Below, piece by piece: positions 24,265 through 36,289 of a DNA stretch of 64,000 nt. Below the pieces are notes generated by a model. That model saw only the letters and a list, made by a program, of their open reading frames with translations, had not been told where the DNA came from and did not search any database. The stretch lies in the NCBI GenBank assembly GCA_963995505.1, contig OZ023184.1, positions 2,728,001 to 2,792,000 of the forward strand, read 5' to 3'. A program made the position numbers and the translations under genes. Numbering within the stretch: the stretch's first letter is position 1; each line of letters opens with the position of its first letter. Origin of the DNA: Hypericum androsaemum (lineage: Eukaryota; Streptophyta; Magnoliopsida; Malpighiales; Hypericaceae).

Positions 24265-25129
24265 AAAACTGAAAACTCTAGATTTTTAACCCTTACGCCC
24301 AACTAGTAAAGAGTTAGAATTAAGATTGACGTCTAAGGCCTTGGTTCAAATAAAGGAAGTATAAAAATTATACCTGTAGAAAAAAAACAAATCTCTCTTT
24401 TATATATATTTTAATAAGAGTTCGTCTCCTTTAATGAAAGTCCACTGATTTATGAATGAGCATCATTTTATTCTAGCTACAAGAATGTATTAGAGTTGGA
24501 GCTCAACTATAAAAATAATATCGTATTGTCAACATATTTCGAGGTACCCGTTGTGATTTCAAAGTGACCAGGTGACCGGTGATCGGTGTGGTCTCAAAGT
24601 GACTGGTGGGCAGTGTTATCTCAAAGCGATCACTTCCGATTTTGAGTTGGAAAGAGATTGTCGATGGTCTCCCCTCCATCGAGTCCGATGACGGTCTTAC
24701 TTGGTCGAAATCGGTGACGATAGACCGCTTTGTTTTATTGTCATTGGTTAACTTCGGCTTGTCCTTGGATGACAACGTCCTTCCATGGTAAATTGGCCGT
24801 TACTTTGGACTCATAGGTTGGAATGAGGAGATTCTTGCGGCTATGGAAAGGAGAGACATGTATCTACAACTTTATTTTCAAGAGCCTTGCCTAATTCAGA
24901 TCAGAAGCAAGTCTAAACAAAGCGCCAAATGCCGGTGTAAGCTTGCTCGATGAGTTCTGATGGACTTTGGTAGATCATCGGTAGATTTTGACTTGGACAT
25001 TGGATTGAGAGGTTCTTTTGGCTATGGAAAGGCAAGACAAAGATCTACAACTTTGTAGTTTACAACTATTTTTGAATCAAAGCGGAATGTGGTCAGAAAT
25101 CTACTTTAGGATGGGCCCACTTCGAATCG

Positions 25130-25297
25130 GTTCGGCCCGCCTCCCGCTTCCAAGACCAAAGTGTCCAGTTCGGTCTGCTTCCCGCTTCCAAGGCCAAAGC
25201 ACCCGGTTTGGTCTGCTTCCCGCCTCCAAGACCAAAGCACCCGATTTGGTCCGCTTTCCGCTTCCAAGACCAAAGCTCTCAGTTTGATCCGCTTCCC
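25130..25297 (+). repeat. 38-bp minisatellite, four units
   Basis: CTTCCAAGACCAAAG and variants start at 25147, 25185, 25223 and 25261, exactly 38 bp apart. Each is followed by a TTTGGTCTGCTTCCCG-like segment. Confidence 0.88.
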
Positions 25298-25659
25298 GCT
25301 TGCCTTGGTGACGCTCCTCGGTAAAATGCTCATAACTTTCTATCCACAGCTCGGATTGAGACGATTCAAGTTATTGTGCAAATCCAAGACATAAATATAC
25401 GACTTTGTAGATTGTGATATCATCAGATTCGGGACGAAAGAAGGTCAAAAATGCAGGTTAAAGCGGGAGGACGCTTTGGTCCTCAACGCAAGAAGCAAGA
25501 GGACGCTTTGATCTTCAAGGCGGGAGCCCTGAGGGTAATTTGGCCTTCGAGGCGCGAGCCCGGATGGGCACTTTGACCATGTCGAGAAGTAAAGGGCGGC
25601 ATGGAGTCTAGGAGCCCGTATCGGGAAGTAAAGTGGCGGCAAGTCTCTTCCACTTTGAC

Positions 25660-25800
25660 TTGGAGGCAAGCCTTTCCCACTTGGGCTTGGCGAAAAGCCT
25701 TCCCACTTAAGCTTGGTAGTGGACTCCCTCCCACTTTGGGCTTGGTAGTGGACGCCGTCCCACTTTGGGCTTGGTAGTGGGCGTCGTCCCACTTTGGACA
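25660..25800 (+). repeat. About 32-bp minisatellite
   Basis: Units built on CCCACTTTGGGCTTGGTAG repeat about four times with a period near 32 bp, with GTGGACGCCGT-type spacers. A related motif set (GACCAAGGC, AAGCCCACTT) recurs in neighbouring DNA. Confidence 0.8.
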
Positions 25801-26625
25801 AGCCTGTCCATTTTAGGTTTAGCGATAGTCCAAGTCCACATTGGACTTTAAGACGGTAGACCGTCTTAGTAGCGAAAGCGAAAAGGTCTGCTTTGGACCT
25901 CAAGGCGGTAAGGTCCGACGGTAAGGCCCGGCGGTAGGTCTCGGCGCTTATAGGCTGTAAGGCCCACCTAGGGCCTGAAGGCGGTGAGCCCCGCTACGTG
26001 CTTATAGGAGGGAAGGTGGCTTCAGGCTTGTAGATGAGATGATGGCTTCAATGGAGATCCCGACCCAACGTGTTTTGCTTTGGGTTCGAAGGCGGGAAGC
26101 GTGGGGCCCATTGGGCCACTCGGCCGGCTTGGGAGAGAGAAGCGGTAGGTAGCATTTTGTGTTTGAAGGCGGGAATAAGGTTTTGACTTAGGGGCCCAAG
26201 CGGGAAGTTGGTTTCGGGCTCGGAGGTCGTCTTGGACTTCAAGGCGGGAAGCCCATTTGGTCCATGCAGGCGGGAAGCTCAGGCCCGTTTGGGGGTTCAC
26301 TTTGGGCCTAAAGGCGGTAAGTTGTTTGGGCGATGACGGGCTTAAAACAAGATCTTACATAGAAGGTTCGTGAAGGTTGATACAGCTTATATTTTTTTAA
26401 GCTGAGCCGGGATTCCTGAGATTCGCGCAAGACTTGGTAGGTTCTTCTTTAGGCCGTGGTTGCTTGGCCATCACGGTTTGAAACTTCCTATTCAAAGACA
26501 GGATCTGCTCATTTGAGAAAGACGTCTAACATTTTTCTATTCTAAGCCGGGATGAGTTAGAAATAATATATTCGTTCAGGACGGGATTTCTTGTCAGGGT
26601 AGGATGGAGCTAGGTCAAGATGTGC

Positions 26626-26634
26626 TATATAAAT
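26626..26634 (+). promoter_or_regulatory. TATA box in the LTR-like region
   Basis: GCTATATAAATGGGG is a strong plant TATA box in a GC-rich context. It is the likely transcription start region of the retroelement rather than of a host gene, since no host exon follows within 1 kb. Confidence 0.55.
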
Positions 26635-26934
26635 GGGGCTCGGGCGACTGAGAAGATCATCCACAACACAACACAAGAATTGCTTTACTTATCTTTTTTG
26701 ATTTACTTTTCCTTAGCCCGTAGCCTAGCGTATCATAGCTCTAACCCTAGTATAGCTTTAGACCGACCTTGGGACGACCACTCCGGATCCGTCTCGGGTT
26801 ACTTGTTCACGTATTCCCGCAATAGGGGTTAATCGTATTTCTAGGTCGATCATATGAGTTGGTTTGTGAATAAAATTTTCTTTTATAAATTAGGATCGCC
26901 TATCGCCCGACGTCGTATGACATGTATTTTATAA

Positions 26935-27130
26935 GTTAGCGGCAACGGATTTGGTCCTGGACATGTATTTTTGTCCAAGACCGTCCTGGAACATGCGATG
27001 GTTCAGTTAGTTATGATGTAAGAGTTCGCCCAGTTATGATGAAATGGTTTGTCCAGTTATGATGAAATGGTTCATCGAATTGGCCGAATAGACCGTCCTG
27101 GGACACACGATGGTTCGCCCAGTTATGAAT
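26935..27130 (+). repeat. Short imperfect tandem repeats
   Basis: CCAGTTATGATGAAATGGTT, GACCGTCCTGG and CGATGGTTC motifs recur two to four times in this stretch, with a period of roughly 30 bp. Confidence 0.65.
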
Positions 27131-27807
27131 AGTATGATTTATGTAAACCGGGTTCTTACCCTAAGGTGGACACAAATATTTATTAAAAAAAATAAAGATT
27201 CGGGTAGAATGCAATCCTAAAATACGGGTTGGATTAGAGCGCCTGCGAATCCTTATTATTTTAAAAATATTTAACTTTTTAAAAAGTAAACCTTATTTGG
27301 TTGTTCGCAATAGTATGAGGTACCCGAAAATTTGAATGCAATTTATTGGTCTATTAAAAATAAGTCAATATAAAAAAACCAAACAATCAAATAAAAAAAA
27401 TCCAAGTTGACTAAGTTGTGATTGAGAATTTAGTATTTAGTAATTAATATACTTATATATTATTTTAATATCTATCATATAAACTTCGAATTTAATTTGA
27501 ACATGATCCTATAAATTTATATTGATGTTCTTATTTTTTTTTAAATGAAATTTCTGGTAGGATTTGGGTGTAGATACGGTAAACCTTTGTAATTCCTAAA
27601 GTCAACCCCAGAGACCATCAGTGGACCAAAGCCCCCGGGCCCACGGGGAAAAAGCCCAAAACCGAACTGGGAACAGAACAAACAAAATAAATAAATAAAT
27701 TAGAAACGGCAAATTGATTTTCCCACCAAAAATTAAATGAGAAGAAAGAAATCGAGGGCGGAGGAGGAATCCCAAACTGTCTAAAAAGCTAACCGCCCCG
27801 TAGATGA
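27131..27807. other. Upstream flank of the DP gene
   Basis: AT-rich, no gene. The part next to the gene is the likely proximal promoter. Confidence 0.4.
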
Positions 27808-27814
27808 TATAAAT
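27808..27814 (+). promoter_or_regulatory. Putative TATA box of the DP gene
   Basis: GATATAAATCAAC lies about 210 bp upstream of the ATG and is followed by a CT-rich leader typical of plant 5' untranslated regions. Confidence 0.45.
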
Positions 27815-27935
27815 CAACACCCAAACCCTCCAAACCCCAAAAAAAAAAATACAGAAAAGAATTTCCCTCTTTCTTCTGTTCTACTTCACCCTAACCGCCA
27901 CATACTCAGATCGGTTTCCCAGCCCTAACCGCCCC

Positions 27936-27945
27936 CTTCCCGCCC
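27936..27945 (+). promoter_or_regulatory. E2F-like site in the DP leader
   Basis: CTTCCCGCCC matches the E2F/DP consensus TTTSSCGC at 7 of 8 positions. It lies 80-90 bp before the start codon. Self-regulation by E2F/DP complexes is possible but not shown. Confidence 0.3.
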
Positions 27946-28022
27946 AAACTCTCACTCAACGGGCGGGTTGGAAAATTCCTTGGTTCGGATTTCGGATTCG
28001 AAGGCCGATCGAGGTTGCGGAA

Positions 28023-31000
28023 ATGGGCGGAGGAGGCGGCGGGGCCCACCAGGAGGGTAGCAGGTCGTGGGCGTCGGGAGGGCAGTCGGTGTCCACGAGC
28101 GGGAGCGTGGGGTCGCCGGCTTCCAGCCAGGCTATGGCGACCACACCCGCCAGCGACGCCACCTTCCACCGCCTCAACCACCTCGACATCCACGCCGACG
28201 ACTCCACCCTAGACCCCTCCGCGTTAGTCCCCTTACACTTGTTTTTTTCTTTTCTTTTTTTGATTTTTGGTTGCTGGTTTTTTTTTAAAAATAATTATTC
28301 GTGTTTTTGTTTTGTGATTGGTGGCAGTAACAAGAAGAAGAAGCAGCGAGGGGCGCGCGCGGTGGGGCCCGACAAGAGCGGTCGAGGGCTTCGCCAATTC
28401 AGCATGAAAGGTAGTTTTCTCTCTCTTCCCGCTTTATAATGAGTGTATCTTGGGATTCTCCGTTGTTGTGTAATGACCGGATTTCTGTTCTGGCTGCTTG
28501 GTAGTCTGTGAGAAAGTCGAAAGCAAAGGAACGACCACTTACAATGAGGTACAGTGATTTCCACACCTTCCCGTTTTTTTTATCGAGTTGCTAGATTGTA
28601 AACGGTTATTGTTCGGGTTTCCCTTTTAAGCAAATCGGATGTTTCTTATATACTACTTTTTGCCAATAGATATGATCTGCCTTTTCGTTCTCCTCGTGGC
28701 GGTATTATGCATCTTAAGCTGCTTGGAGTTCGGTTACATGGTGTAAACTTAGTTGAGGAAGTACATTGCCTAATAATACCTTGGCTTACGCAGACACTTG
28801 TGTTGTTTACCGATGCCATGTTTGGTAATCTTTGGTCTTTGATCCATAGAGCTTTAGCCTTCTCCTGCATTTATTGCTAAGCCTCAGAATTGCAAATAAC
28901 TTTTATATGAGAAAGATATAGAAGGTGATAATGAAATGGGATGAATGTGACCTACCGCTCCATGTAGAATAAGGTTCTTTTGTTAACAACGTGCCTTTTT
29001 TATATGATTCGACTCCAGCATGGAGTGAGACATTGCAATTGTCAATTTTTCTTCGATGCTTAATGCAGTTATTATTAAGGGCCTCCTCCTCTGTACTTTG
29101 AGTAAATGAGCTTCATAAGAAAACAAATTCATATAGAATCCAACCGCTGTCACGCTACTTCATTGGTTATTAAACCACTCGTGCCTGTATTCAGATGATG
29201 GTCTTGTTATGGACTCCATGCAATCCAGTAACATGCAATCTGTTCAGAATCCAGAGAAACACGTTCTCCTTCTTCTGTCTTGAATTGCTCGTCAAAGCTA
29301 CTTTTGACAATCTCTCTTCTGCTGAGTTGTTCTATGTCTTTGATATGTCAGTGTGATTCGAAATTGTCCTATTTGCATGTCTCATTCCGTGATTTCAAAA
29401 CAAATTGTCAGGTAGCAGATGAACTTGTAGCTGAGTTTGCTGATCCCGGTGACGGTATTTCATCTCCTGATCAGGTTATTTACTTTTTTATTCCATTTAC
29501 AACACCTCTGTGTTTTTCAGCTGAATTGTGAATTTTGGCTGTTTTGAGGATTCCTTCCATTATTACTACTCTTCTTTCAGCAACAGTATGATGAGAAAAA
29601 CATACGACGAAGGGTGTATGATGCCCTGAATGTACTTATGGCCTTGGATATCATATCCAAAGATAAAAAGGAAATACACTGGAAAGGGCTTCCTCGAACC
29701 AGTCTGAGTGACATTGAAGAATTAAAGGTGTCGATTTTTCTGTTGATATAAAAATATGGTGTAGGCTTCAAGCTAGGTTCTGATAGGACTTTTAGGAACT
29801 CTTTATCTGATGCCTCAAATTTGACAAATATAGGCGGAGCGTCTAGGAATGAGAACCAGGGCTGAGAAGAAAGCTGCCTATTTGCAAGAGCTGGGGGATC
29901 AAGTAGGAAGCACTGACTGGTTATCTGTTGATTAGGATGTGATACTGCTGTTACATTCTTTTCTTCCCGTACTAATTTGCGACTCCAAATCTTCACTGAC
30001 TCCATTTTCTTTTGAATCAAGTATGTAGGCCTTCAGAATCTTATACATAGAAACGAACAATTGTACAGCTCAGGGAATGGTCCAAGCGGGGGTGTGTCTT
30101 TACCTTTTATCCTGGTTCAGGTAAACCTTTTTGCCAATTGCATATGCAATAGGTAAATTGTGTTGCACTAAAAATTTCTGTCTTATATATGCTATTTCTC
30201 CATTAAATGATGATTATAATGACTCATTGTTTTACTAATATCTTTCTTCTGTCTATAATGATTTGAAAATTGTCCCAAATTTGTCACATTTGTTGAATGG
30301 AAACTGGAAGTTCTTTATGAGAGGAAAGTTTTTGGACGGTGATTGCTTCTTTGTAAGATAATGCGTTGTGCATACATGAGCTAGTCCAGCTGGTTAATTC
30401 ATGTGTTGTGCAGCCTTGATGGATTGAATAGCCTTAATTTATTTTCTAGTGAACCAAAATATGATTATTTTCATGCATAACGTTGAACATTGAGACATTG
30501 CAATTAAAATGTCTTCAGACATGTGCGAACATGTGGATTTTGACTATTAAGCAGTTAGGGTAAATTAGTGGGTGTTATCAGTGTTTGAAAGGCGCATGTT
30601 TTTCCCCATTTGTGAATAGCAGAAGGAACTTCAACTAAGAAAGCAACAGTTTGCACCTTCAGCAATCCACTATTGATATTAACCACACCGTTCGCTTATG
30701 CTTTCGTAATTGATACTGAACTTTTTTCTGGTTTAACATGGAGTTGAGCTACAGCAAATTGGGTTGCAGCCAACTCGATTAAGCTAGAGATTCAGGTTCA
30801 AAGAGGATATGTCACATATTATTTTGCAATTGTAGTACTCTACCTGTTCAACAGAGCATGATTATATTTGTAAATCTTCACAAATCACTGAACTGCCTGC
30901 TGTTTCCAATTTTTTATGTAAACAGCAATCTGCACGACAATTTGTTGTGCATGGTCTGATTCGTGAGTGGGATTTCTTGAGAGTTGGTTCACATTTGTGC

Positions 31001-31972
31001 CCAATGTTAGGGCAAATTAGAATTTCCATCCTGTCAGATGGAATGAAATGATCATTTCAAGTCTCTTTACAACTAAGATCACAGAAAACGACCCCAAGTT
31101 TCTGTTACCTCGCTTAACAAAACTCGCATGGTCTACGTCAATTCGTGATCGAAGGAGTTATGAAGTAGCTCGAATACATGGAAATAAAGGCATCTTTTCA
31201 GGGGAAAAAAGGTGGACAAGATTTGTCTTGTTTGCTAGATTAAAGATCCGCTGATATGTTTGGTCATACTAAGCATGTTTTCACCAACAAACATCTGTTG
31301 TTTCAATACATTATGCTTTGTATGTCCTTTGTACATAAATTGAACTTAGTTTAACGTCTTATCTTGTTGCTTCATGGCATTTGGCTTCCAGACACGCCCT
31401 CATGCAACTGTTGAAGTAGAAATTTCAGAAGATATGCAGCTGGTTCATTTCGACTTCAATAGGTTGGTCGATAAACGTCTTCATCTTGTTATTGCTGTCC
31501 ATATGATTCATTTATACTTGCCCCCTCAAGATCTGCCACAACTAGCGTGGTGACTAATTACCTGATTACATTCAAATGATTGCCATGACAGGCATCTTTT
31601 GGCAGAATTTGAGTGATTGTGGTCTGAATAATGTTTTAAAATAAAAGAGGCACTTATTATGGGGATGTGCTGTCAAATATTGTTCCTCCTAATGAATCTT
31701 CCGTTGACATCTTCATTTGTGATCTGTCATGCAGCACACCTTTTGAACTTCATGATGATAATTATGTCCTGAAGGCTATGAAGTTTTGTGAGAGACCAAA
31801 CAGCGACGGTATGCCATCCAATGTAGCTGCTGATGGAGTAGCAGGTTCTATGGCCGACGACATGTATCAACCTCAAGTGCCTCCTCCGCAGCGGATGAAC
31901 ACTTCTGCCAGGCCTCCAACATCTCCTCCTCTTCCGGGCATTATAAAAGCCCGAGTCAAGCCCGAGAACTGA
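28023..31972 (+). CDS. DPB: DP protein, E2F dimerisation partner (DPB-like)
   Basis: Nine exons join in frame to 337 residues: 28023-28222, 28328-28410, 28505-28548, 29412-29474, 29581-29727, 29834-29902, 30022-30120, 31392-31462 and 31735-31972, all introns GT-AG. The N-terminus is Gly/Ser-rich (residues 1-67), followed by a basic NKKKKQRG stretch. The winged-helix DNA-binding domain (about 85-172) holds [15 protein letters not shown] and the DNA-contact motif RRRVYD (139-144). A coiled coil for E2F pairing follows (about 170-215, [20 protein letters not shown]). The DP-specific C-terminal domain runs from YVGLQNLI through [19 protein letters not shown] to [17 protein letters not shown] (about 203-281). 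The Pro-rich tail ends in ARVKPEN. DP proteins pair with E2F to switch on S-phase genes in the nucleus. Every exon reads clean, so the gene looks functional. The largest introns are 863 and 1271 bp. Confidence 0.95.
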
Positions 31973-32684
31973 CAAAAGTTTTTCTGGCTGATCGCTCCAT
32001 CGATAATCCAAGGTATTCCTGTAAATTATGTAAAGTACCTCGCAGAGGATAGGTGCCTCCCCCCCACAGCCACCTTGCCCCCTTCTGGATTAGCCCTATA
32101 TTCAGAGGAACTAGGTATCTAGCAGATCCCTCGCCTTGCAGACCAGAGCAACCCATTGGCCCCTGTGAAGTTCTTTGGCTTTAAAAATTCATTGTCGGCA
32201 TTTGTAAGTCTCGTAGCTGCCTCTTCTTCTTCTCTTGCTTCTGCCTGTTATATTGTTACCATTGAAGTTAAATTAGGTTCAATCAGGCTATAGAGGATTA
32301 GAGAACCATAGAATTAGCTTTAACATCTTTGGTATTTCTTAGTTGTTGCGCTTCATATCTGTTTCAACCCCCCTTGTTCATTATCAACGATGTCACCATG
32401 TTTATTTATCTCTAAATTCGCGTGTTCATGAATTTATTTACCCCTGTACTAAACTGCGAGCTTTCGAGTTCCGAAATAGCAAATACATTGACATTTTCTT
32501 GTGCTATAATGCAATGGCCTGACATGGTTCCCCTGCCCGTCTTCCTCAACATCCTTACTCTAGGAGTGCCAGTTTTTTCTCTCTTTGTTCGAGCTGTTTC
32601 TTTACCAGTCATTCTAGGTCGTACCCGAATCGAACGAACTGTCTTCTTCTTCTTCTTCTTCTTTTTGTTCAAGTACTGTATGGA
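31973..32684. other. 3' flank of the DP gene
   Basis: It should hold the 3' untranslated region. It contains a short CTT trinucleotide run near 32643-32664. No further gene is recognised. Confidence 0.4.
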
Positions 32685-33411
32685 CAATCAACATGTTGCA
32701 TACATACCACATTGGCATCTTCCGTCGGAGTGGTGGTTGCAAGTCGCAACAAAAACTGTTGGCAAGTGGTGACTGCGACCTCTGCGCAACACCTTTATTC
32801 AACGGTACCTGTATCTAATATATGGTGGCTCCACCGTTGCTGGTGAAAATCAAAGAGCATATCTAGGACTAGGACCAGGACCAAATTGGAGCTGGGTTTT
32901 GTTGTCTTATGTCTTGGAGGGATTCCCACCATTTATTTGGCGAATTTTTGGTCTTTAGAGTCAAATATTATCCGGCCTCTATTTAGAAGACGTTCTCTCT
33001 CAATGGTATTTTGTTATACGTAGAATTTGAACGCAACCACCTTAAAAGAATATGATGCTCATTAGTTCTCCCTCTCTCGGTCCGTCCATCTGCAAACATA
33101 CATCTCAAAGTCGTCGACTCTCCGCGTACGTGTCGGCCTTTTGTTGCTTGTTTCGGATTGATAACTTAGTTAATTGAAGGTGTGAAGATTCTCTTGGCGG
33201 GTGCATGCCATTTCCATTCCCGTCTTTTAGTCCTTTTATTTTCTTTCTTTTTTTTAGAAAGCCTTTTTTTTTTCTCAAGAGAGTATTTTGTCCTGGGCAT
33301 GGATATTTTTACCCTGCGGGACCATTGGATCAAAGTAGAGGTGGACGATGTAGGTTGTATATATATTAATTAATAAAAATTTACTTATAAAAAATAGAAC
33401 GAATAGTTTTG

Positions 33412-33660
33412 AACATAGTTTTAAAAAACACAGTCCGACCGGCAGTTCGACCAGTTGAACCACGAATCAGACATCAGAGCGATCCGTTTTTAGGGATAAA
33501 ATGGTCTCCGGTCTGACTGCCCAAAATTTGGTCGGCCCGGACGATTCGTACTGATTTTTGAGTCGAATTGTTCGGTCAGACTGAATTTTATCCAAATCAG
33601 CAAAAAATTAAATAAAAAATCGTATCGTATGCTCGATTTTTCTTAGTTAACAAAAGAAAA
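33412..33660. mobile_element. Decayed relative of the hAT-type MITE
   Basis: CATAGTTTTAAAAAACACAG followed by GACCGGCAGTTCGACC resembles the left end of the element at 33980. The matching right end is not found, and copy 2 of the segmental duplication lacks this stretch. Confidence 0.45.
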
Positions 33661-33979
33661 TAGAATTTATATGTTATAAATTAGTTGAAAATTCTAAAAT
33701 GTGAATTTTGAAACCTATATTTAAATTATTTAGTCTACATAATATTCAAAAATATTTTAAAATAATAGTTTTGAAGTACATTATTAACATTATACTTTTA
33801 TTTCAAAAAAGATAAATAAATATTCAAATTAAATTAACCTTTCTAAATTGTGTAAACTATAATATACCACGTTTAGTTGACCCGTACACTTCGTTTATAA
33901 TTTTACGGCAAAAGCATCGCATATATTCGAGGACATTTTGAAACCAATTTTTTAATTTAGAGAGAACCGCTGGATTTGA

Positions 33980-34409
33980 CATGGTTTTAAAAAACGACCT
34001 GGAGGCCGACCCGGGATTTATCCCGTCCTCCGGGTCGGCCGGTCGGACCAAAATTTTTTATTTTTAAATATTTTAAATAATATATATATGTAGGTTAAAA
34101 TATACTTATTTTCCATACAAAAAAAGTAGACTTAATTTTTTATCTCTCCACTCTATAAATCTACTTTATTTATTTATTTATTACTTTATAAATTTGTCAA
34201 ATCAATTTTTTTCCTCGAAAACTATCAAAAAAAGTCAATTTTGCCCATTTTTTACTAACCGGGTTCGACCGGTCAGGATGGACCTCAAAATCGGCCGGTC
34301 CGACCAGATTTGGTCCGGTTAGTACAGATCCCGGTCAAAAGCCTAAAAACGACCAGGTCTAGTGCCCGTTTCGCAGTCCAACCGGTCGGATCGCGTTTTT
34401 AAAACCATG
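33980..34409. mobile_element. hAT-type MITE, 430 bp
   Basis: The ends CATGGTTTTAAAAAACG and CGCGTTTTTAAAACCATG are inverted complements apart from small changes. The element is flanked by a perfect 8-bp duplication GGATTTGA (33972-33979 and 34410-34417), the hallmark of hAT superfamily insertion. The second copy of the segmental duplication has the uninterrupted site GGATTTAATAAC at about 37262-37273. The interior is rich in GGTCGGACC-like motifs and has no transposase frame. Confidence 0.88.
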
Positions 34410-35093
34410 GGATTTGATAACTACTTTCCATGACATCATTTTCGGTGAGCAGAAGATACATGTTGCAAAGTAAAATACGATTGAGTAAAATGGAAGTAGA
34501 ATAATTATATTTATATAATTTTTTTAGATAAAATTTTATTATTATTTTTAACGAGAAATAGATGCGAATGAGAATATTTGATTCTCTATCTTTATACAAA
34601 ACTTAATTAACTCCAAAATTTTAAGCTACTCTGTTCAACGTTACAATCAATAAGAGTAATTTTGTATAAAAACTTGCTACTTTATAAATCTCTTTGCCAA
34701 CTTCAAATATTTATATATTTAAACTAGATAATTATGACACTTAAAAAAAACTAGATAATTATGAGTGTATGTACTCCTATAAATAGTCCAAACAAATAAA
34801 AACAATACAAACTCGACAGTATTATTATGGCGCACGTGGGCAAAGAGGAGCCGCCCTCTATGGCGGTGGCGGTGGCGCCGGCAGAGAGGAAATCGCTGCA
34901 ATCAACAACGCAAACAAAATTTCAATTTTCCGGTTCCAATTATTATTTCTTCCAATTACTACAAAAAAAAACTACGAATCGTGAACCACGAAACCGGACG
35001 AAGCTCGAGATTATCGTCGCCGAGAAAGAGACAAGAGGGGAGAGCGAGAGGAAACGGAGGGAGAATTCTGATTTTGGACGGTTATTTATATTA

Positions 35094-36108
35094 GGGTAAA
35101 TTACTCTTAGGTCCTTAGGATTTACTTAAATTACTATTTTAGTTCTTATTATTTCAAAATCGAAACTTCGGTCCCCCTAGTTTGCTTTTATAGAACTCTA
35201 AGGTCCTTCGCTGATGTCATCAATTTTTTATATTTTTAAAAAGACAATTATACCCTTCAAAAAAGGGACTCATCTTCAACCTTCGGTTCCCCAGCCCAGA
35301 AATCCAACTCTCAAGCACCGGCGCCCCATCTTTTCTTCTCCGGTGAGAATCGGCGACAACACCCATACCCAATCTCTTCCCAGGAGTCAACAACACTCAT
35401 ACCCATACCCAATCGGCGACAACACCCATACCGAGAAGAACCCCAACGTACTGACCACGAAGCCGTACCAGGACATCACCAGCGACGAAGCGGGTTCAAA
35501 CTTGGGTCACCGCACCGCCACCGTTGCTTAAGGTCCGACGAAGCGCTGAAGCAACTGTTCAAGTCTCTCGTCACTGCTGTCACTGTCACCGCCAATAGCA
35601 ACCAATTCCTTCTCCGCCGTCGCTGTCACGAGTGGAGAGAGATCGCTTGAAGAAGGTGGTACGGTCCTCGGGTAGCGGACATCCGACGTATCTCTCTTCC
35701 TCCCCTGTTCAACGCCAAAATCCTGGCCACCAACCATACCGAACGGGTTCACCGGCTTGCGATTTACAATTAACCTAAGGGAATTGGAATTGAAATTGAA
35801 TTGGGAAACCTCTCAGGCTTCATCCCGTTTGCGAATTAGATTATTGGATTTATTCTGGGTGTTGAACTTGGTTCCGATGTTAAGTCTCATCGGAGAAGAT
35901 GAACGACGAATTGTCTCTCTCGCCCGAGTTTTTTAATTTAAATATGAGGGCATAATAGTCATTCCTATGACAAAAAATAAATATGACATCAGCGAGGGAC
36001 TCGAGAGTGATATTTAAGCAAACTAGGGGAACCAGAGTTTCGATTTTGAAACAATAAGGACTAAAATAGTGATTTAGAAAACTCCAAGGACCTACAAGTA
36101 ATTTGCCC
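35094..36108. mobile_element. Pack-MULE-like element, 1015 bp
   Basis: Inverted arms of about 170 bp begin GGGTAAATTACT and end AGTAATTTGCCC, with shared inner landmarks CTATTTTAGT, TTTCAAAATCGAAAC and CGCTGATGTCAT. A perfect 9-bp target duplication TTTATATTA flanks it (35085-35093 and 36109-36117), as Mutator superfamily elements make. The core (about 35260-35760) is GC-rich and coding-like on both strands (for example a plus frame with repeated GDNTHTE-type residues), consistent with captured host DNA, but the source gene is not recognised. No transposase. Confidence 0.85.
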
Positions 36109-36289
36109 TTTATATTATTATTAAAACGTCATATACACCAACCAAACAGCCCATCCCACATCGTTAAGGGGACAGTGAGATTACAGCTTTATAAATCCTC
36201 AAAACAAATGTTCTTGTCAATTGTGATGCAGCCATCGATGTCCTAATTTAATGTTTGAGATTAAGTCAGAAAAGTCGCTTTAAATTTAA

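Larger units (their letters stand above)
24490..26900 (+). mobile_element. LTR-like region with minisatellites and its own TATA box
   Basis: A GC-rich block of about 1.3 kb (25100-26350) filled with short tandem repeats leads to a TATA box at 26626-26634 and then a pyrimidine-rich leader. This is the layout of a U3-R region of a large Ty3/gypsy LTR. Two related segments (AGATTCTTGCGGCTATGGAAAGG near 24829 and AGGTTCTTTTGGCTATGGAAAGG near 25009) show internal duplication. No internal coding region, primer-binding site or partner LTR is seen, so it may be a solo LTR or a fragment. The boundaries are guesses. Confidence 0.4.
32685..34860 (+). repeat. Tandem segmental duplication, copy 1
   Basis: 32685-33330 matches 36290-36910, and 33875-34850 matches 37165-37600, in the same order and orientation (shared landmarks CATGTTGCATACATACCACAT, GTGACTGCGACCTCTGCGC and TAATTTTACGGCAAAAGCATC). 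The period is about 3.6 kb near the start. Copy 1 carries extra DNA relative to copy 2: a decayed MITE-like segment (about 33412-33860) and a complete hAT-type MITE (33980-34409). No gene is recognised in the unit. A short frame starting at 34829 (MAHVGKEEPP) is cut off by the element at 35094 and is not supported. Confidence 0.82.

Noticed and set aside
25018..26300. Several frames of 64-152 codons on both strands
   Set aside because: They are translations of minisatellite units (repeated PRPK, ASK or SGK peptides) in an LTR-like region.
34827..35099. Frame starting MAHVGKEEPPSMAVAVAP, as a possible small gene
   Set aside because: It runs into the Pack-MULE-like element at 35094, the duplicate copy does not preserve it beyond a few codons, and no motif is recognisable.
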